Part shown: positions 19,544 to 28,151 of the stretch, in pieces
How the letters are laid out: each line of letters begins with the position of its first letter
Position numbering within the stretch: the first letter of the stretch is position 1
Assembly: GCF_044962685.1 (NCBI RefSeq)
Contig: NZ_JBBKTX010000015.1
Span: 62,001 to 126,000 of the forward strand
Length of the DNA stretch: 64,000 nucleotides
Source of the DNA: Oceanobacter antarcticus
GTDB taxonomy: Bacteria; Pseudomonadota; Gammaproteobacteria; Pseudomonadales; Oceanobacteraceae
Direction: 5' to 3'
The notes under the pieces: generated by a model
What the model was told of the DNA's origin: nothing
The model's database searches: none
The model's input: only the letters and a program-made list of their open reading frames with translations
Program-made: the position numbers and the translations under genes

Positions 19544-20710
19544 ATGAGCCATCCGGTCGAACCCTCCCGTACCACAATGCCAACGGCAGCCATACCAACG
19601 CCTGCTGATGGCCGCATTTTTCACCCCAAACCCGCTCTGCCAGCGCCGATTGATAGCGTTGGCAAACGTGCCTGGCTAAAAACCAATCTGTTTTCGTCAC
19701 CGCTGAATACGCTGGTCTCGATAACCCTGCTGGCACTGTTGGCCTGGGCCATACCGCCGTTGGTCGACTGGCTGTTTATCTCTGCCAACCTCAGTGGTCA
19801 GACCCAGGCAGCCTGTACCGGCGATGGCGCTTGCTGGGTATTTATCAAGGTCTGGTTGCAACCGCTGGTATATGGCAGCTACCCGGATGCCAGCCTGTGG
19901 CGGGTCAACCTCAGTCTGATACTGCTGGCAGCGGTGTTATCGTCGCCCTATTGGCTGCCACGCCAGCTGCGTAACAAGGTCGATATCCTGTTGCTGCTGG
20001 CGTTCCCGTTTATGGCCATTATCCTTCTGGATGGTCGTCTGCTCGGGCTGGAATACGTCAGTACTGCCTATTGGGGCGGCTTTTCATTAAACCTGTTTCT
20101 GGCATCTGCCAGCATTATTCTCGGCATGCCGCTGGGCTTTTTATGGGCACTCGGACGCCGCTCGCAGATGCCAATGGCACGCAGTATTTGTGTGATCTTG
20201 ATCGAATTTTTCCGTGGTGTTCCGGTACTGGCGCTGTTTTTTATGGGCTCGGTGATGTTGCCACTGTTCTTCCCGGAAGGCACCAATGTCGACAAGCTGC
20301 TGCGTGTCTGGATCGTGCTGACCCTGTTTATGGCGGGGTATATGGCAGAAGTGTATCGGGGCGGTTTTCAGGCGATTCCGTCTGGGCAATATGAAGCCGC
20401 TGCCGTCATTGGCCTGAGTTACTGGCAAACCACGCTGTTGGTGATCTTGCCGCAGGTGATCAAGATATCCATGCCAAATATTCTGGCTACTGCGGTCATG
20501 CTGTTCAAAAACACCACCTTCCTGATGATTATCGGTATTTTTGAAGTCCTCAGTACCGCCCAGAATGCCCTCACCAATTCCAGCTGGCTGGGTGGCTTTT
20601 CAACCGAAGCCTATCTGTTTGTCGCGCTGGTGTACTGGATATGCTGTTTCAGTATGTCGATGGTCGCCACCCGCATCGAACGTAAACTCGATACCAACCA
20701 CCAGTCCTGA
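19544..20710 (+). CDS. aapM: Amino-acid ABC transporter permease AapM
   Basis: 388 residues, the second permease of the Aap system. The N-terminal 45 residues are proline-rich and cytoplasmic; the first helix is LVSITLLALLAWAIPPLV. The C-terminal permease domain has FFRGVPVLALFFMGSVMLPL and the EAA loop YEAAAVIGLSYWQTTLLVILP. It starts three bases after aapQ and is followed 17 bases later by aapP. Confidence 0.93.
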   Translation: MSHPVEPSRTTMPTAAIPTPADGRIFHPKPALPAPIDSVGKRAWLKTNLFSSPLNTLVSITLLALLAWAIPPLVDWLFISANLSGQTQAACTGDGACWVFIKVWLQPLVYGSYPDASLWRVNLSLILLAAVLSSPYWLPRQLRNKVDILLLLAFPFMAIILLDGRLLGLEYVSTAYWGGFSLNLFLASASIILGMPLGFLWALGRRSQMPMARSICVILIEFFRGVPVLALFFMGSVMLPLFFPEGTNVDKLLRVWIVLTLFMAGYMAEVYRGGFQAIPSGQYEAAAVIGLSYWQTTLLVILPQVIKISMPNILATAVMLFKNTTFLMIIGIFEVLSTAQNALTNSSWLGGFSTEAYLFVALVYWICCFSMSMVATRIERKLDTNHQS

Positions 20711-20727
20711 CTTACGGAAACCAAGCG

Positions 20728-21525
20728 ATGAGTACCCACAACCACAGCAACGTCTCTCAGGGCACAAGCCAACGGCCAGCCCCGTCGCCGGACGACGTCA
20801 TCACCATCACTAATCTGAATAAATGGTATGGCGATTTTCACGTCCTCAAAGACATTAACCTGACGGTCAAAAAAGGCGAACGAATCGTCGTTTGTGGCCC
20901 ATCCGGTTCCGGTAAATCGACCATGATTCGCTGTATTAACCGACTGGAAGAATTTCAGCGCGGTTCACTGATCGTCAACAGCATAGAGATGATTGACGAT
21001 ATCAAAAATATCGAAGCCATCCGCCGCGACGTCGGCATGGTGTTCCAGCATTTCAACCTGTTCCCTCATCTGACCATTCTGGAAAACCTCACCCTTGGGC
21101 CAATCTGGGTGCAAAAAAAGCCCAAGGCAGAGGCTGAAGCCATGGCCATGAACTATCTGGAACGGGTCAAGATTGCGGAACAGGCACTGAAATATCCCGG
21201 CCAATTGTCGGGTGGCCAGCAGCAGCGTGTTGCGATTGCCCGCTCGCTCTGCATGGCACCCCAAATCATGCTGTTCGACGAACCCACTTCTGCCCTCGAC
21301 CCGGAAATGGTCAAGGAAGTCCTCGACGTGATGGTCGAACTGGCGGACGAAGGCATGACCATGATCTGCGTCACCCACGAAATGGGCTTTGCCAAAAAAG
21401 TCGCCGATCGGGTGATCTTTATGGACGGTGGCGAAATCGTTGAGGAAAACACACCAGTCGAATTCTTCGAACGCCCTGAAACCGACCGTTTGCAGCTGTT
21501 CCTCAGCCAAGTGCTGCAGCACTGA
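20728..21525 (+). CDS. aapP: Amino-acid ABC transporter ATP-binding protein AapP
   Basis: 265 residues. Walker A is GPSGSGKST, the signature is LSGGQQQR, Walker B is MLFDEPTSALD, and the switch His is in VTHEMGF. This is a canonical polar amino-acid importer ATPase. The N-terminal 25 residues are a polar extension. It is the last gene of aapJQMP. Confidence 0.95.
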   Translation: MSTHNHSNVSQGTSQRPAPSPDDVITITNLNKWYGDFHVLKDINLTVKKGERIVVCGPSGSGKSTMIRCINRLEEFQRGSLIVNSIEMIDDIKNIEAIRRDVGMVFQHFNLFPHLTILENLTLGPIWVQKKPKAEAEAMAMNYLERVKIAEQALKYPGQLSGGQQQRVAIARSLCMAPQIMLFDEPTSALDPEMVKEVLDVMVELADEGMTMICVTHEMGFAKKVADRVIFMDGGEIVEENTPVEFFERPETDRLQLFLSQVLQH

Positions 21526-21598
21526 TCAAACGCACAACCGATGGGCTGTGCACTGCAACCCATCTCCAAATCAAGTAGCGACACCACCTTATCAAGGG

Positions 21599-22003
21599 TT
21601 ATTGATTGGCTGCATCTGCTTTGTTATCACAAAGCCAGTCCAGTGCATCGATATAGTTATCAAAAAAGCGTACTTCTCCGGCGATAAACCAGCTGGCAAT
21701 TCTGGCCACCCAGTGCTGCCATTGGCTATTGCCATAGATGGCAATCCGTTCAATTTCCGAGCCGTGTTTCAGTCCCAGTTTGAGATCATCCCATGCCGCC
21801 TGCAGCTCCCAGCCTTCAAATTCAGAACCGTCAATCATGATCCGAATGGTGGGATCATTCACTGCGGCCAGGGCCGTATCCAGCATCGGTGTGATGGTTT
21901 CATAATCTCGGTGGGTCAGGGTTCCTTGTGCCTTGAGTGAGACAAAAAACCGCTCGTTGACGCGGTTGATACCAATCGACAAACCATGGTGTTTATGAGT
22001 CAT
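21599..22003 (-). CDS. SpoIIAA/STAS-like small protein
   Basis: 134 residues with the pattern of SpoIIAA-like (STAS/SEC14-related) proteins: HGLSIGINRVNERFFVSLK, then MIDGSEFEGWELQAAWDD and IAIYGNSQWQHWVARIASWF. These proteins are often found near stress or membrane genes and may bind lipids or partner proteins; no specific role can be given. It is a single gene, convergent with aapP, with its own promoter region shared with yghU. Confidence 0.75.
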   Translation of the reverse strand: MTHKHHGLSIGINRVNERFFVSLKAQGTLTHRDYETITPMLDTALAAVNDPTIRIMIDGSEFEGWELQAAWDDLKLGLKHGSEIERIAIYGNSQWQHWVARIASWFIAGEVRFFDNYIDALDWLCDNKADAANQ

Positions 22004-22220
22004 AACAGCCTCCTTTATATCGTTCGTTGGCCAGTCGCTGTTTTCAGTTGTTATTCAGATTACGCTGGCACCAGGCCACCACAAGGATATGAATCAACTC
22101 AATTGCAACTCATCGTGCCAGAAAGCAGCACGATCAAAGCTCGCCAACTTCGTACACTGCATATGGACATCAATCACCACCACTGACGTTTTTCCTCTGC
22201 CCTGACAATGGAGACCGATT

Positions 22221-23081
22221 ATGAGCAATAACACCTATACGCCCCCCAGTGTATGGCGCTGGGAACCGGGTAACGGCGGCAAGTTTGCCAGTATCAATCG
22301 CCCGATTGCCGGTGCTACCCACGACAAGGAGTTACCCCTGGGTGAACACCCGTTGCAACTCTATTCAATGGGCACTCCCAACGGCATCAAGGTCACTATT
22401 CTGCTGGAGGAATTATTGGTGCTGGGTAAAACCGCTGCAGAATACGATGCCTGGTTGATCCAGATTATTGACGGCGACCAGTTCGGCTCCGGTTTTGTTA
22501 CGGTGAACCCGAATTCGAAGATTCCGGCGCTGATGGATTACAGCGTTAACCCGCCCCAACGAGTTTTTGAATCTGGTTCCATCCTGATGTATCTGGCAGA
22601 AAAATTTGATGCCTTTATCCCAGCAGACGCCGCCGGTCGAGCCGAGTGTTTTAACTGGCTGTTCTGGCAAATGGCCAGCGCACCGATACTGGGAGGTGGC
22701 TTCGGTCATTTTTATGCTTACGCACCTGAAAAATTCGAATACCCGATCAACCGTTTCACCATGGAAGTCAAACGTCAGCTGGACGTACTGGATCAACACC
22801 TGGCAGATCACGCCTTTATGTGTGGCGACGAATACAGCATTGCGGATATCGCCATCTGGCCCTGGTATGGCGCACTGATACTGGGACGGCTGTACGACGC
22901 AGCGGCGTTTATTGAGGCAGAAAGTTATACCCACGTTATGCGCTGGGCCAAAGCCATCGACGAACGCCCGGCAGTTACACGCGGCCGTATTATCAATCGC
23001 AGCTGGGGCGAACCGCACGAGTATTTGAAAGAACGCCACAGCGCCAGTGATATTGATGCGGTTTTGCAAACAGGCCTGTAG
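22221..23081 (+). CDS. yghU: YghU-type glutathione S-transferase / disulfide-bond reductase
   Basis: 286 residues, close in length to E. coli YghU. It starts MSNNTYTPPSVWRWEP and has INRPIAGATHDKELPLGEHP and LYSMGTPNGIKVTILLEELL, which are characteristic of the YghU/YfcG class. The thioredoxin-like domain occupies the first half and the helical domain the second (LADHAFMCGDEYSIADIAIW). These enzymes bind two glutathiones and reduce disulfides. A GGAGA ribosome-binding site is 8 bases upstream. Confidence 0.92.
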   Translation: MSNNTYTPPSVWRWEPGNGGKFASINRPIAGATHDKELPLGEHPLQLYSMGTPNGIKVTILLEELLVLGKTAAEYDAWLIQIIDGDQFGSGFVTVNPNSKIPALMDYSVNPPQRVFESGSILMYLAEKFDAFIPADAAGRAECFNWLFWQMASAPILGGGFGHFYAYAPEKFEYPINRFTMEVKRQLDVLDQHLADHAFMCGDEYSIADIAIWPWYGALILGRLYDAAAFIEAESYTHVMRWAKAIDERPAVTRGRIINRSWGEPHEYLKERHSASDIDAVLQTGL

Positions 23082-23150
23082 ATCCAGGCATGTAGCTCTA
23101 GGCCACGGACGGAGCCGGGCCCTACGTCGGTCGGTTACAACCATCACACG

Positions 23151-23197
23151 TCATTTTGCCTCGTTCCCATACTCTGTTTGGGAACGAGGCAAAATGA
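23151..23197. terminator. 19-bp perfect inverted repeat, bidirectional terminator or REP-like element
   Basis: The arms TCATTTTGCCTCGTTCCCA and its exact complement enclose a nine-base loop. It lies between the converging yghU and ygiQ genes, directly abutting the ygiQ stop codon. The flanking A/T runs fit termination from both sides. The core CTCGTTCCCA/TGGGAACGAG resembles dispersed palindromes seen in many bacterial genomes. Confidence 0.7.
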
Positions 23198-25507
23198 TTA
23201 CTTCAATTTTCGAACGCGTTTCGGTAATTGCGCCTTGCCGGTATTTTTTCCGCCACTGTTGCCTGTCGTGCCCTTGCTTAGCACACTACCTTGAGTACGC
23301 GGTTTACTGGCTGCTTCGGCTTTTTGGGCGACCGACTGCTGCTTGGCCACCTTGCCCTGCACTCCTCGGCCTTTGGCCTGATAGCCCGGACGCTGACGCC
23401 CTCCTGCCGGCGCATCTTCCGCCGGGATCAGGGCATTGGGGCCTTTGCCAATCAGGTCGTGGCGACCCATACGCTTGAGTTCTTCACGCAACATCGGCCA
23501 GTTACGTTCGTCATGGTAGCGCAGGAAGGCTTTTTGCAGCCGACGCTGTTCAATATCACGGGGAATGGTCATTTTTGCCGTTTTATAACTCATCCGTTGC
23601 AACGGATTGCGCTCAGAATGGTACATGGCAGTGGCCAGTGACATCGGTGACGGATAGAAGGTCTGTACCTGGTCAACGCGCATTTTCTGGCTCTTGAGCC
23701 AGCGGGCCAGATTCATCATATCTTCGTTTTCGGTACCCGGATGCGCAGCAATAAAGTACGGCACCAGGTACTGCTCCTTACCCGCTTCCTTCGAAAACTT
23801 GTCGAACATACGTTTGAAATTGTCGTAGGTACCCATCCCCGGTTTCATCATTTTATTGAGGACGTTTTTTTCGGTGTGCTCCGGAGCAATTTTTAACAGG
23901 CCACCGACATGATGAGTCACCAGTTCGCGGACGTATTCCGGGTCTTCCACAGCGAGGTCGTAACGCAGACCAGAGGCAATGGCAATACGCTTGATCCCCG
24001 GCAAGGCACGAGCGGCACGGTACAGTTCGGTGGTCGGTTTATGGCTGGTTTCGAGGTTTTTACAAATTCCCGGATGCACGCATGACAGGCGACGGCAATT
24101 TTTCAGAATCGTCTCGCTCTTGCACTTGAGCATGTACATATTAGCGGTTGGGCCACCGAGATCGGAGACGGTGCCGGTAAATCCTGGCACCTTGTCACGG
24201 ATTTCCTCAATCTCATGAATGATGCTTTCCTGGGAGCGACTCTGAATAATGCGGCCTTCGTGCTCGGTAATAGAGCAGAAAGTGCAGCCACCAAAGCAGC
24301 CACGCATGATGTTCACCGAGAAACGGATCATATCATAGGCGGGAATACGCGCTTCACCATACGCCGGGTGAGGAATACGCTGATACGGCAACGCAAAGAC
24401 AGCATCCATTTCATCGGTTTCCAGCGGGATTGGGGGCGGATTGACCCATACTTCCTGGCTGCCGTGCTTTTGCATCAAGGGGTGAGCGTTGTAGGGGTTG
24501 GATTCCTGATGTAACACCCGTGAGGCATGAGCATAAAGAGCACTGTCGTTACGTACCTTGTCGAATGAGGGTAAACGAATATAGGTGCGACTGTTGTCGT
24601 GTTCGACCTTGCGCTGCAATGGCATGGGTATAATTTTAATCGGCATGACATCCGCGTCCGCACCGGCCTCAATACCCGCTTCAGCGGCTTGCTGATCCGA
24701 GGCACAGCTTTCACTGTTGGCTTCTTTCATTTCGTACGGGTTGGCAATGACGTCGATCTTCCCCGGCCAGTCAATACGGGTAGAGTCGATTTCTGTCCAG
24801 CCTTGCGGTGGCGCATCACGCAGAATCGCGGTGCCGCGCAGGTCGATAATATCCTTGATGTCGCGGCCCTCGGCCAGCTTGTGGGTCAGTTCCACCAGCG
24901 CTCGTTCGGCGTTGCCGTAAAGCAGAATGTCAGCGCCGGAGTCAATCAGTACCGAGCGCCGCACCTGATCGCTCCAGTAATCATACTGGGCAATACGGCG
25001 TAAACTGGCTTCGATACCACCAATAACAATCGGGACGTCTTTGTAAACTTCACGTATTTTCTGGGAATAAACAATCACCGCCCGATCCGGGCGCTTGCCA
25101 GGTTCACCGCCGGGGGTATAGGCATCTTCCGAGCGAACCTTGAGGTCGGCGGTATAACGATTGATCAGCGAGTCCATATTGCCCGCCGACACGCCGAAGT
25201 AGAAATTCGGCTTGCCCAGTCGGGTAAAGTCGTCCGGATTGTTCCAGTCCGGCTGACATATCATACCAACACGAAAACCCTGGCTTTCCAGCAAGCGCCC
25301 AATGACGGCCATACCGAAGCTGGGATGATCCACGTAAGCATCGCCGCACACGACAATAATGTCGCAGCTGTCCCAGCCCAGCTGATCCATTTCCTCTCGC
25401 GACGTTGGTAAAAACGGTGCGGTGCCGAAACATTCGGCCCAATAGGGGAAATGCGAAAACAGATGCGGTACCTCGGTGGTGACCGGCTGCTGGTTGGACT
25501 GCGACAT
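23198..25507 (-). CDS. ygiQ: YgiQ-family radical SAM protein
   Basis: About 769 residues, slightly longer than E. coli YgiQ. The iron-sulfur motif is CFGGCTFC (Cx3Cx2C), followed by SITEHEGRIIQSRS. I chose the ATG at 25507 (MSQSNQQPVTTEVP). The frame runs a further 88 codons upstream without ribosome-binding or family features. Typical segments include GDAYVDHPSFGMAVIGRLL and FIAAHPGTENEDMMNLA. The C-terminal 80 residues are basic and Gly/Gln/Lys-rich. The biochemical role of YgiQ is not established. Confidence 0.92.
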   Translation of the reverse strand: MSQSNQQPVTTEVPHLFSHFPYWAECFGTAPFLPTSREEMDQLGWDSCDIIVVCGDAYVDHPSFGMAVIGRLLESQGFRVGMICQPDWNNPDDFTRLGKPNFYFGVSAGNMDSLINRYTADLKVRSEDAYTPGGEPGKRPDRAVIVYSQKIREVYKDVPIVIGGIEASLRRIAQYDYWSDQVRRSVLIDSGADILLYGNAERALVELTHKLAEGRDIKDIIDLRGTAILRDAPPQGWTEIDSTRIDWPGKIDVIANPYEMKEANSESCASDQQAAEAGIEAGADADVMPIKIIPMPLQRKVEHDNSRTYIRLPSFDKVRNDSALYAHASRVLHQESNPYNAHPLMQKHGSQEVWVNPPPIPLETDEMDAVFALPYQRIPHPAYGEARIPAYDMIRFSVNIMRGCFGGCTFCSITEHEGRIIQSRSQESIIHEIEEIRDKVPGFTGTVSDLGGPTANMYMLKCKSETILKNCRRLSCVHPGICKNLETSHKPTTELYRAARALPGIKRIAIASGLRYDLAVEDPEYVRELVTHHVGGLLKIAPEHTEKNVLNKMMKPGMGTYDNFKRMFDKFSKEAGKEQYLVPYFIAAHPGTENEDMMNLARWLKSQKMRVDQVQTFYPSPMSLATAMYHSERNPLQRMSYKTAKMTIPRDIEQRRLQKAFLRYHDERNWPMLREELKRMGRHDLIGKGPNALIPAEDAPAGGRQRPGYQAKGRGVQGKVAKQQSVAQKAEAASKPRTQGSVLSKGTTGNSGGKNTGKAQLPKRVRKLK

Positions 25508-25862
25508 AAAATTCAAGCTCTTGTATACACGGACTGGCGGACGCCAAAGAGCGGCTATTCTCCCAAAATTCGGGCCAGGACTGAAGAATAACCCAGTTAA
25601 ATAGTCGGAAATTGACCATAATATCGTCATTAACCCTGTCGACACGAGGCCAGCATGGCAGTGAGGCGGGAAAACATGCCTTATTCCGGCTCCAGCTTGC
25701 CTGCTATCCCGTTTTAAAACCCGGCACCGGCAAGGAGATGACATAAATCCGGCATTGGCAGCTGCGTCCATGACAACGGTCAGTCGCTCCCATACGCTGC
25801 TGCTATTCTGCCAAAAACTGCTACCATCGCACTCCTAACTTGCCGAGATACAGCTCAACATA
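25508..25862. other. Divergent promoter region between ygiQ and nasT
   Basis: 355 bases. The beginning of the long ygiQ open frame lies here but is judged non-coding. No sigma-54 string with correct spacing and no hexaloop hairpin was seen, so nasST is probably expressed constitutively at a low level. Confidence 0.4.
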
Positions 25863-26483
25863 ATGTCCCACCGTGAATCACAAAAAAGACCGGGGAAAAA
25901 CACAACACCCCGAATCATGGTTGTCGACGATCAGGCGCCTCGTGCCGCGATCCTGCAGCAGGCCTTGTCGGATGCCGGCTGCGAAGTCGTTGCCTGTCTG
26001 GCCAGTGCTCAAGGCCTGATGAAAAAAGTGATGGAACACCAGCCAGACGTCATCATTATCGACATCGAAAGCCCCGACCGAGACATGCTGGAGCACATGA
26101 CCGTGCTTAACCAACATAACCCCAAACCGGTGATTATGTTCTCCGATGAAGACGACCCCGCCACCATTGAAAAAGCGGTGCGTGCGGGTGTCAGCGCCTA
26201 CGTAGTCGACGGACTCAATCCTGCCCGCGTCAAGTCGATCATGGATGTCGCTGTCGCCCGCTTCCGGGAGTTTCAGGCATTACGTGGTGAACTGGAAAAA
26301 ACCAAAAACCAGCTGGCTGACCGACGCTTGCTGGACGAAGCCAAATCCTTGTTGATGAAGCAAAAGAACATGTCGGAAGAAGAGGCGTATCACGCCATGC
26401 GCAAAATGGCTATGGATCGTGGCCAACGTATGGTCGATGTCGCCAAAAACATCATTTCGGTGATGAACTTGCTAAACGGTTAA
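25863..26483 (+). CDS. nasT: ANTAR-domain transcription antiterminator NasT
   Basis: 206 residues. An N-terminal receiver-like domain (RIMVVDDQAPRAAILQQAL, VIIIDIESPDRDM) is followed by a coiled segment and a C-terminal ANTAR domain (RLLDEAKSLLMKQKNMSEEEAYHAMRK, split here only by the domain boundary). NasT binds hexaloop hairpins in leader RNAs and prevents termination at nitrate-assimilation genes; NasS holds it inactive without nitrate. nasS follows 7 bases later. Two candidate target leaders lie upstream of nrtA and of the flavoprotein at 37141. The first 17 residues are a basic extension. Confidence 0.93.
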   Translation: MSHRESQKRPGKNTTPRIMVVDDQAPRAAILQQALSDAGCEVVACLASAQGLMKKVMEHQPDVIIIDIESPDRDMLEHMTVLNQHNPKPVIMFSDEDDPATIEKAVRAGVSAYVVDGLNPARVKSIMDVAVARFREFQALRGELEKTKNQLADRRLLDEAKSLLMKQKNMSEEEAYHAMRKMAMDRGQRMVDVAKNIISVMNLLNG

Positions 26484-26490
26484 CCTGACT

Positions 26491-27660
26491 ATGACAGACA
26501 CTGATACCCAACTGGAAAAATCCGACCTGATACTGGGCTACATGCCTCTGAGCGACAGCCTGCCCTTGCTGGTTGCCGATACCCAGGGCTATTTTGAGGC
26601 CGAGGGCCTTAACGTCGAGCTGCAACAGGAAGTATCCTGGGCCAATATTCGCGACAAGGTACTGGTCGGTCACCTCGATGGTGCCCAGATGCTGGCCCCT
26701 ATGCTGTTGGCAACCCATCTCGGTCTTGGCGGCCTGAAAAAAGCCATGATGACCCCCTTTGCCTTCGGCCTGAATGGCAACGCCTTTACCATCTCACGAT
26801 CGTTAGGTAAACAACTGGACGCCAATTCTCCTGAGTATGTTCTAGCCGGTGACGCCGTCGCTGCTGGCAAGGCATTAAAACAGGTTATCAAGACACGGCG
26901 TTCTTGCGGCGACCAACCGCTGGTGTTTGCCACCGTTTACCCTTACTCCATTCATAATCTGTTACTGCGTGACTGGCTGGCAGCCTCAGGTGTTGACCCG
27001 GATCAGGACGTCACGCTGGTCGTTCTACCACCGTCACAGATGGTAGATCACCTGTCGCTGTCCCACATCGACGGATTTTGTGCCGGTGCGCCCTGGAACT
27101 CAGTGGCTATTCAGAAAAATGTCGGTGAATGCCTGCTGACTGGCCCCGACTTATGGCGCAGTGCCCCAGACAAGGTACTCGGCTTGACTCAGGAGTGGGC
27201 CAACGCCCATCCCAATACCACTCTGGCGCTGGTACGTGCACTGGACAAGGCGACGGTCTGGCTGGATGAGAATCGCAACGCCGCAGGCACATTACTGGCT
27301 GAAACCATTCATGTCCCCCTTGCCGCAGCCCTGCCTGCGCTGGTCGGCGAGTTTGTCTATCGACCTGGTGAAGCCGAACAGCAACAACCGGATATGCTGG
27401 TATTCCATCGTTCTTTCGCCAACTATCCATGGCAAGAACATGGCGGCTGGTTCCTGAAACAGATGCAGCGCTGGGGCTGGGTCAGCTCGGCGCTGGACTG
27501 CGAAGAAGTAGTAAACCAGTGCTTCCGCACCGATCTGTACCACCAGGCACTGCAACTGCCCGCTCTGCCGGACGGCACCCAACTGTCGCTGGGCCACAGC
27601 GAGGAATGGCAACTAGAGGGTGTTGTGATGGCACCCACAGCATTTACCTATCGTCATTGA
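26491..27660 (+). CDS. nasS: Nitrate sensor NasS (NrtA-like, cytoplasmic)
   Basis: 389 residues of the NrtA/CmpA nitrate-binding family but without a signal peptide. It starts directly with polar residues and then LILGYMPLSDSLPLLVADTQ, so it stays in the cytoplasm. Segments such as DGAQMLAPMLLATHLGLGG and FGLNGNAFTISRSLGKQ align with NrtA at 28152. Known NasS binds nitrate and releases NasT. It follows nasT closely, as in Azotobacter and Paracoccus. Confidence 0.92.
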   Translation: MTDTDTQLEKSDLILGYMPLSDSLPLLVADTQGYFEAEGLNVELQQEVSWANIRDKVLVGHLDGAQMLAPMLLATHLGLGGLKKAMMTPFAFGLNGNAFTISRSLGKQLDANSPEYVLAGDAVAAGKALKQVIKTRRSCGDQPLVFATVYPYSIHNLLLRDWLAASGVDPDQDVTLVVLPPSQMVDHLSLSHIDGFCAGAPWNSVAIQKNVGECLLTGPDLWRSAPDKVLGLTQEWANAHPNTTLALVRALDKATVWLDENRNAAGTLLAETIHVPLAAALPALVGEFVYRPGEAEQQQPDMLVFHRSFANYPWQEHGGWFLKQMQRWGWVSSALDCEEVVNQCFRTDLYHQALQLPALPDGTQLSLGHSEEWQLEGVVMAPTAFTYRH

Positions 27661-27670
27661 CCAAACAAAA

Positions 27671-27696
27671 CCGCATGCCACTGGTTTGGCATGCGG
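27671..27696. terminator. 10-bp hairpin after nasS
   Basis: CCGCATGCCA and TGGCATGCGG flank a six-base loop, 10 bases past the nasS stop. No T-run follows on the plus strand, so it may be a weak terminator or a 3'-end stabiliser. Confidence 0.55.
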
Positions 27697-27720
27697 GTGC
27701 TGCCTGGGCCGTATGACACC

Positions 27721-27760
27721 CCATCAGTAACATCCCATCAGTAACATCCCATCAGTACCC
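27721..27760. repeat. 14-bp tandem repeat, nearly three copies
   Basis: CCATCAGTAACATC occurs twice head to tail (27721-27748), followed by a partial copy CCATCAGTA. It is non-coding, between nasS and the nrtA leader. No function is evident. Confidence 0.8.
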
Positions 27761-27949
27761 TTGCTTCCCTGACACCTCGTAATCCACTCACTCTCACCCC
27801 TCCGTAAAGCCACAACAGACCCTGTAGCCATCGGTCAATAAACGCCCCAAACCGGGGTGGGTTCCAGATTTGTGCTGTCATATTGTGCAGTCACGACGTC
27901 ATGCCGCTCACGACCCAGGGAAAAGATATCGATTTTAAACCACCCCAAT

Positions 27950-27975
27950 GCCCGTCATTCGGGCTTTCTGGCCCG
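27950..27975 (+). promoter_or_regulatory. Two mutually exclusive hairpins upstream of the nrtA leader
   Basis: GCCCG (27950-27954), CGGGC (27960-27964) and GCCCG (27971-27975) are consecutive. The middle arm can pair with either neighbour, giving a TCATT or a TTTCTG loop. If transcribed, this would be a small structural switch; it lies upstream of the sigma-54-like promoter. Confidence 0.35.
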
Positions 27976-28008
27976 TTTCGTTCATTTTTCTGGTTTATTA
28001 AACACTTT

Positions 28009-28024
28009 TGGCACAGCGTTTGAA
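28009..28024 (+). promoter_or_regulatory. Sigma-54-like promoter of nrtABD
   Basis: TGGCACAGCGTTTGAA has a perfect -24 box and a -12 box TTGAA, the same variant as at aapJ. Transcription would begin near 28035, just before the hexaloop hairpin. The missing C at -12 lowers confidence. Confidence 0.45.
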
Positions 28025-28039
28025 TAACAGTCCATACAT

Positions 28040-28057
28040 AAGCCCAACGGCGGGCTT
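28040..28057 (+). promoter_or_regulatory. ANTAR (NasT) target hairpin in the nrtA leader
   Basis: AAGCCC and GGGCTT form a perfect 6-bp stem around the hexaloop AACGGC. The loop has A at position 1 and G at position 4, the conserved bases of ANTAR RNA targets. A terminator follows 26 bases later and nasST is immediately upstream. The usual second hairpin of the pair was not found with confidence. Confidence 0.7.
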
Positions 28058-28083
28058 CATTTAAAAACACAGAATTCAAGCAA

Positions 28084-28121
28084 AGGCGCTACAACGTTAA
28101 TCGTTGTCGCGCCTTTTTTTT
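28084..28121 (+). terminator. Leader terminator upstream of nrtA
   Basis: AGGCGC/GCGCCT and inner ACAACG/CGTTGT form a 12-bp stem with a TTAAT loop and a run of eight T. It sits 30 bases before the nrtA start. It should stop transcription unless NasT intervenes. Confidence 0.85.
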
Positions 28122-28151
28122 GTTTAAAAACCCGCTCCAGAGAGAGGAAGC

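Noticed and set aside
27721..27760. Tandem repeat as a CRISPR-like array
   Set aside because: Units are contiguous 14-mers without spacers, and no cas genes are present.
27880..27896. NtrC-like site TGCTGTCATATTGTGCA upstream of nrtA
   Set aside because: Only the outer TGC/GCA and a few inner bases match; too weak.
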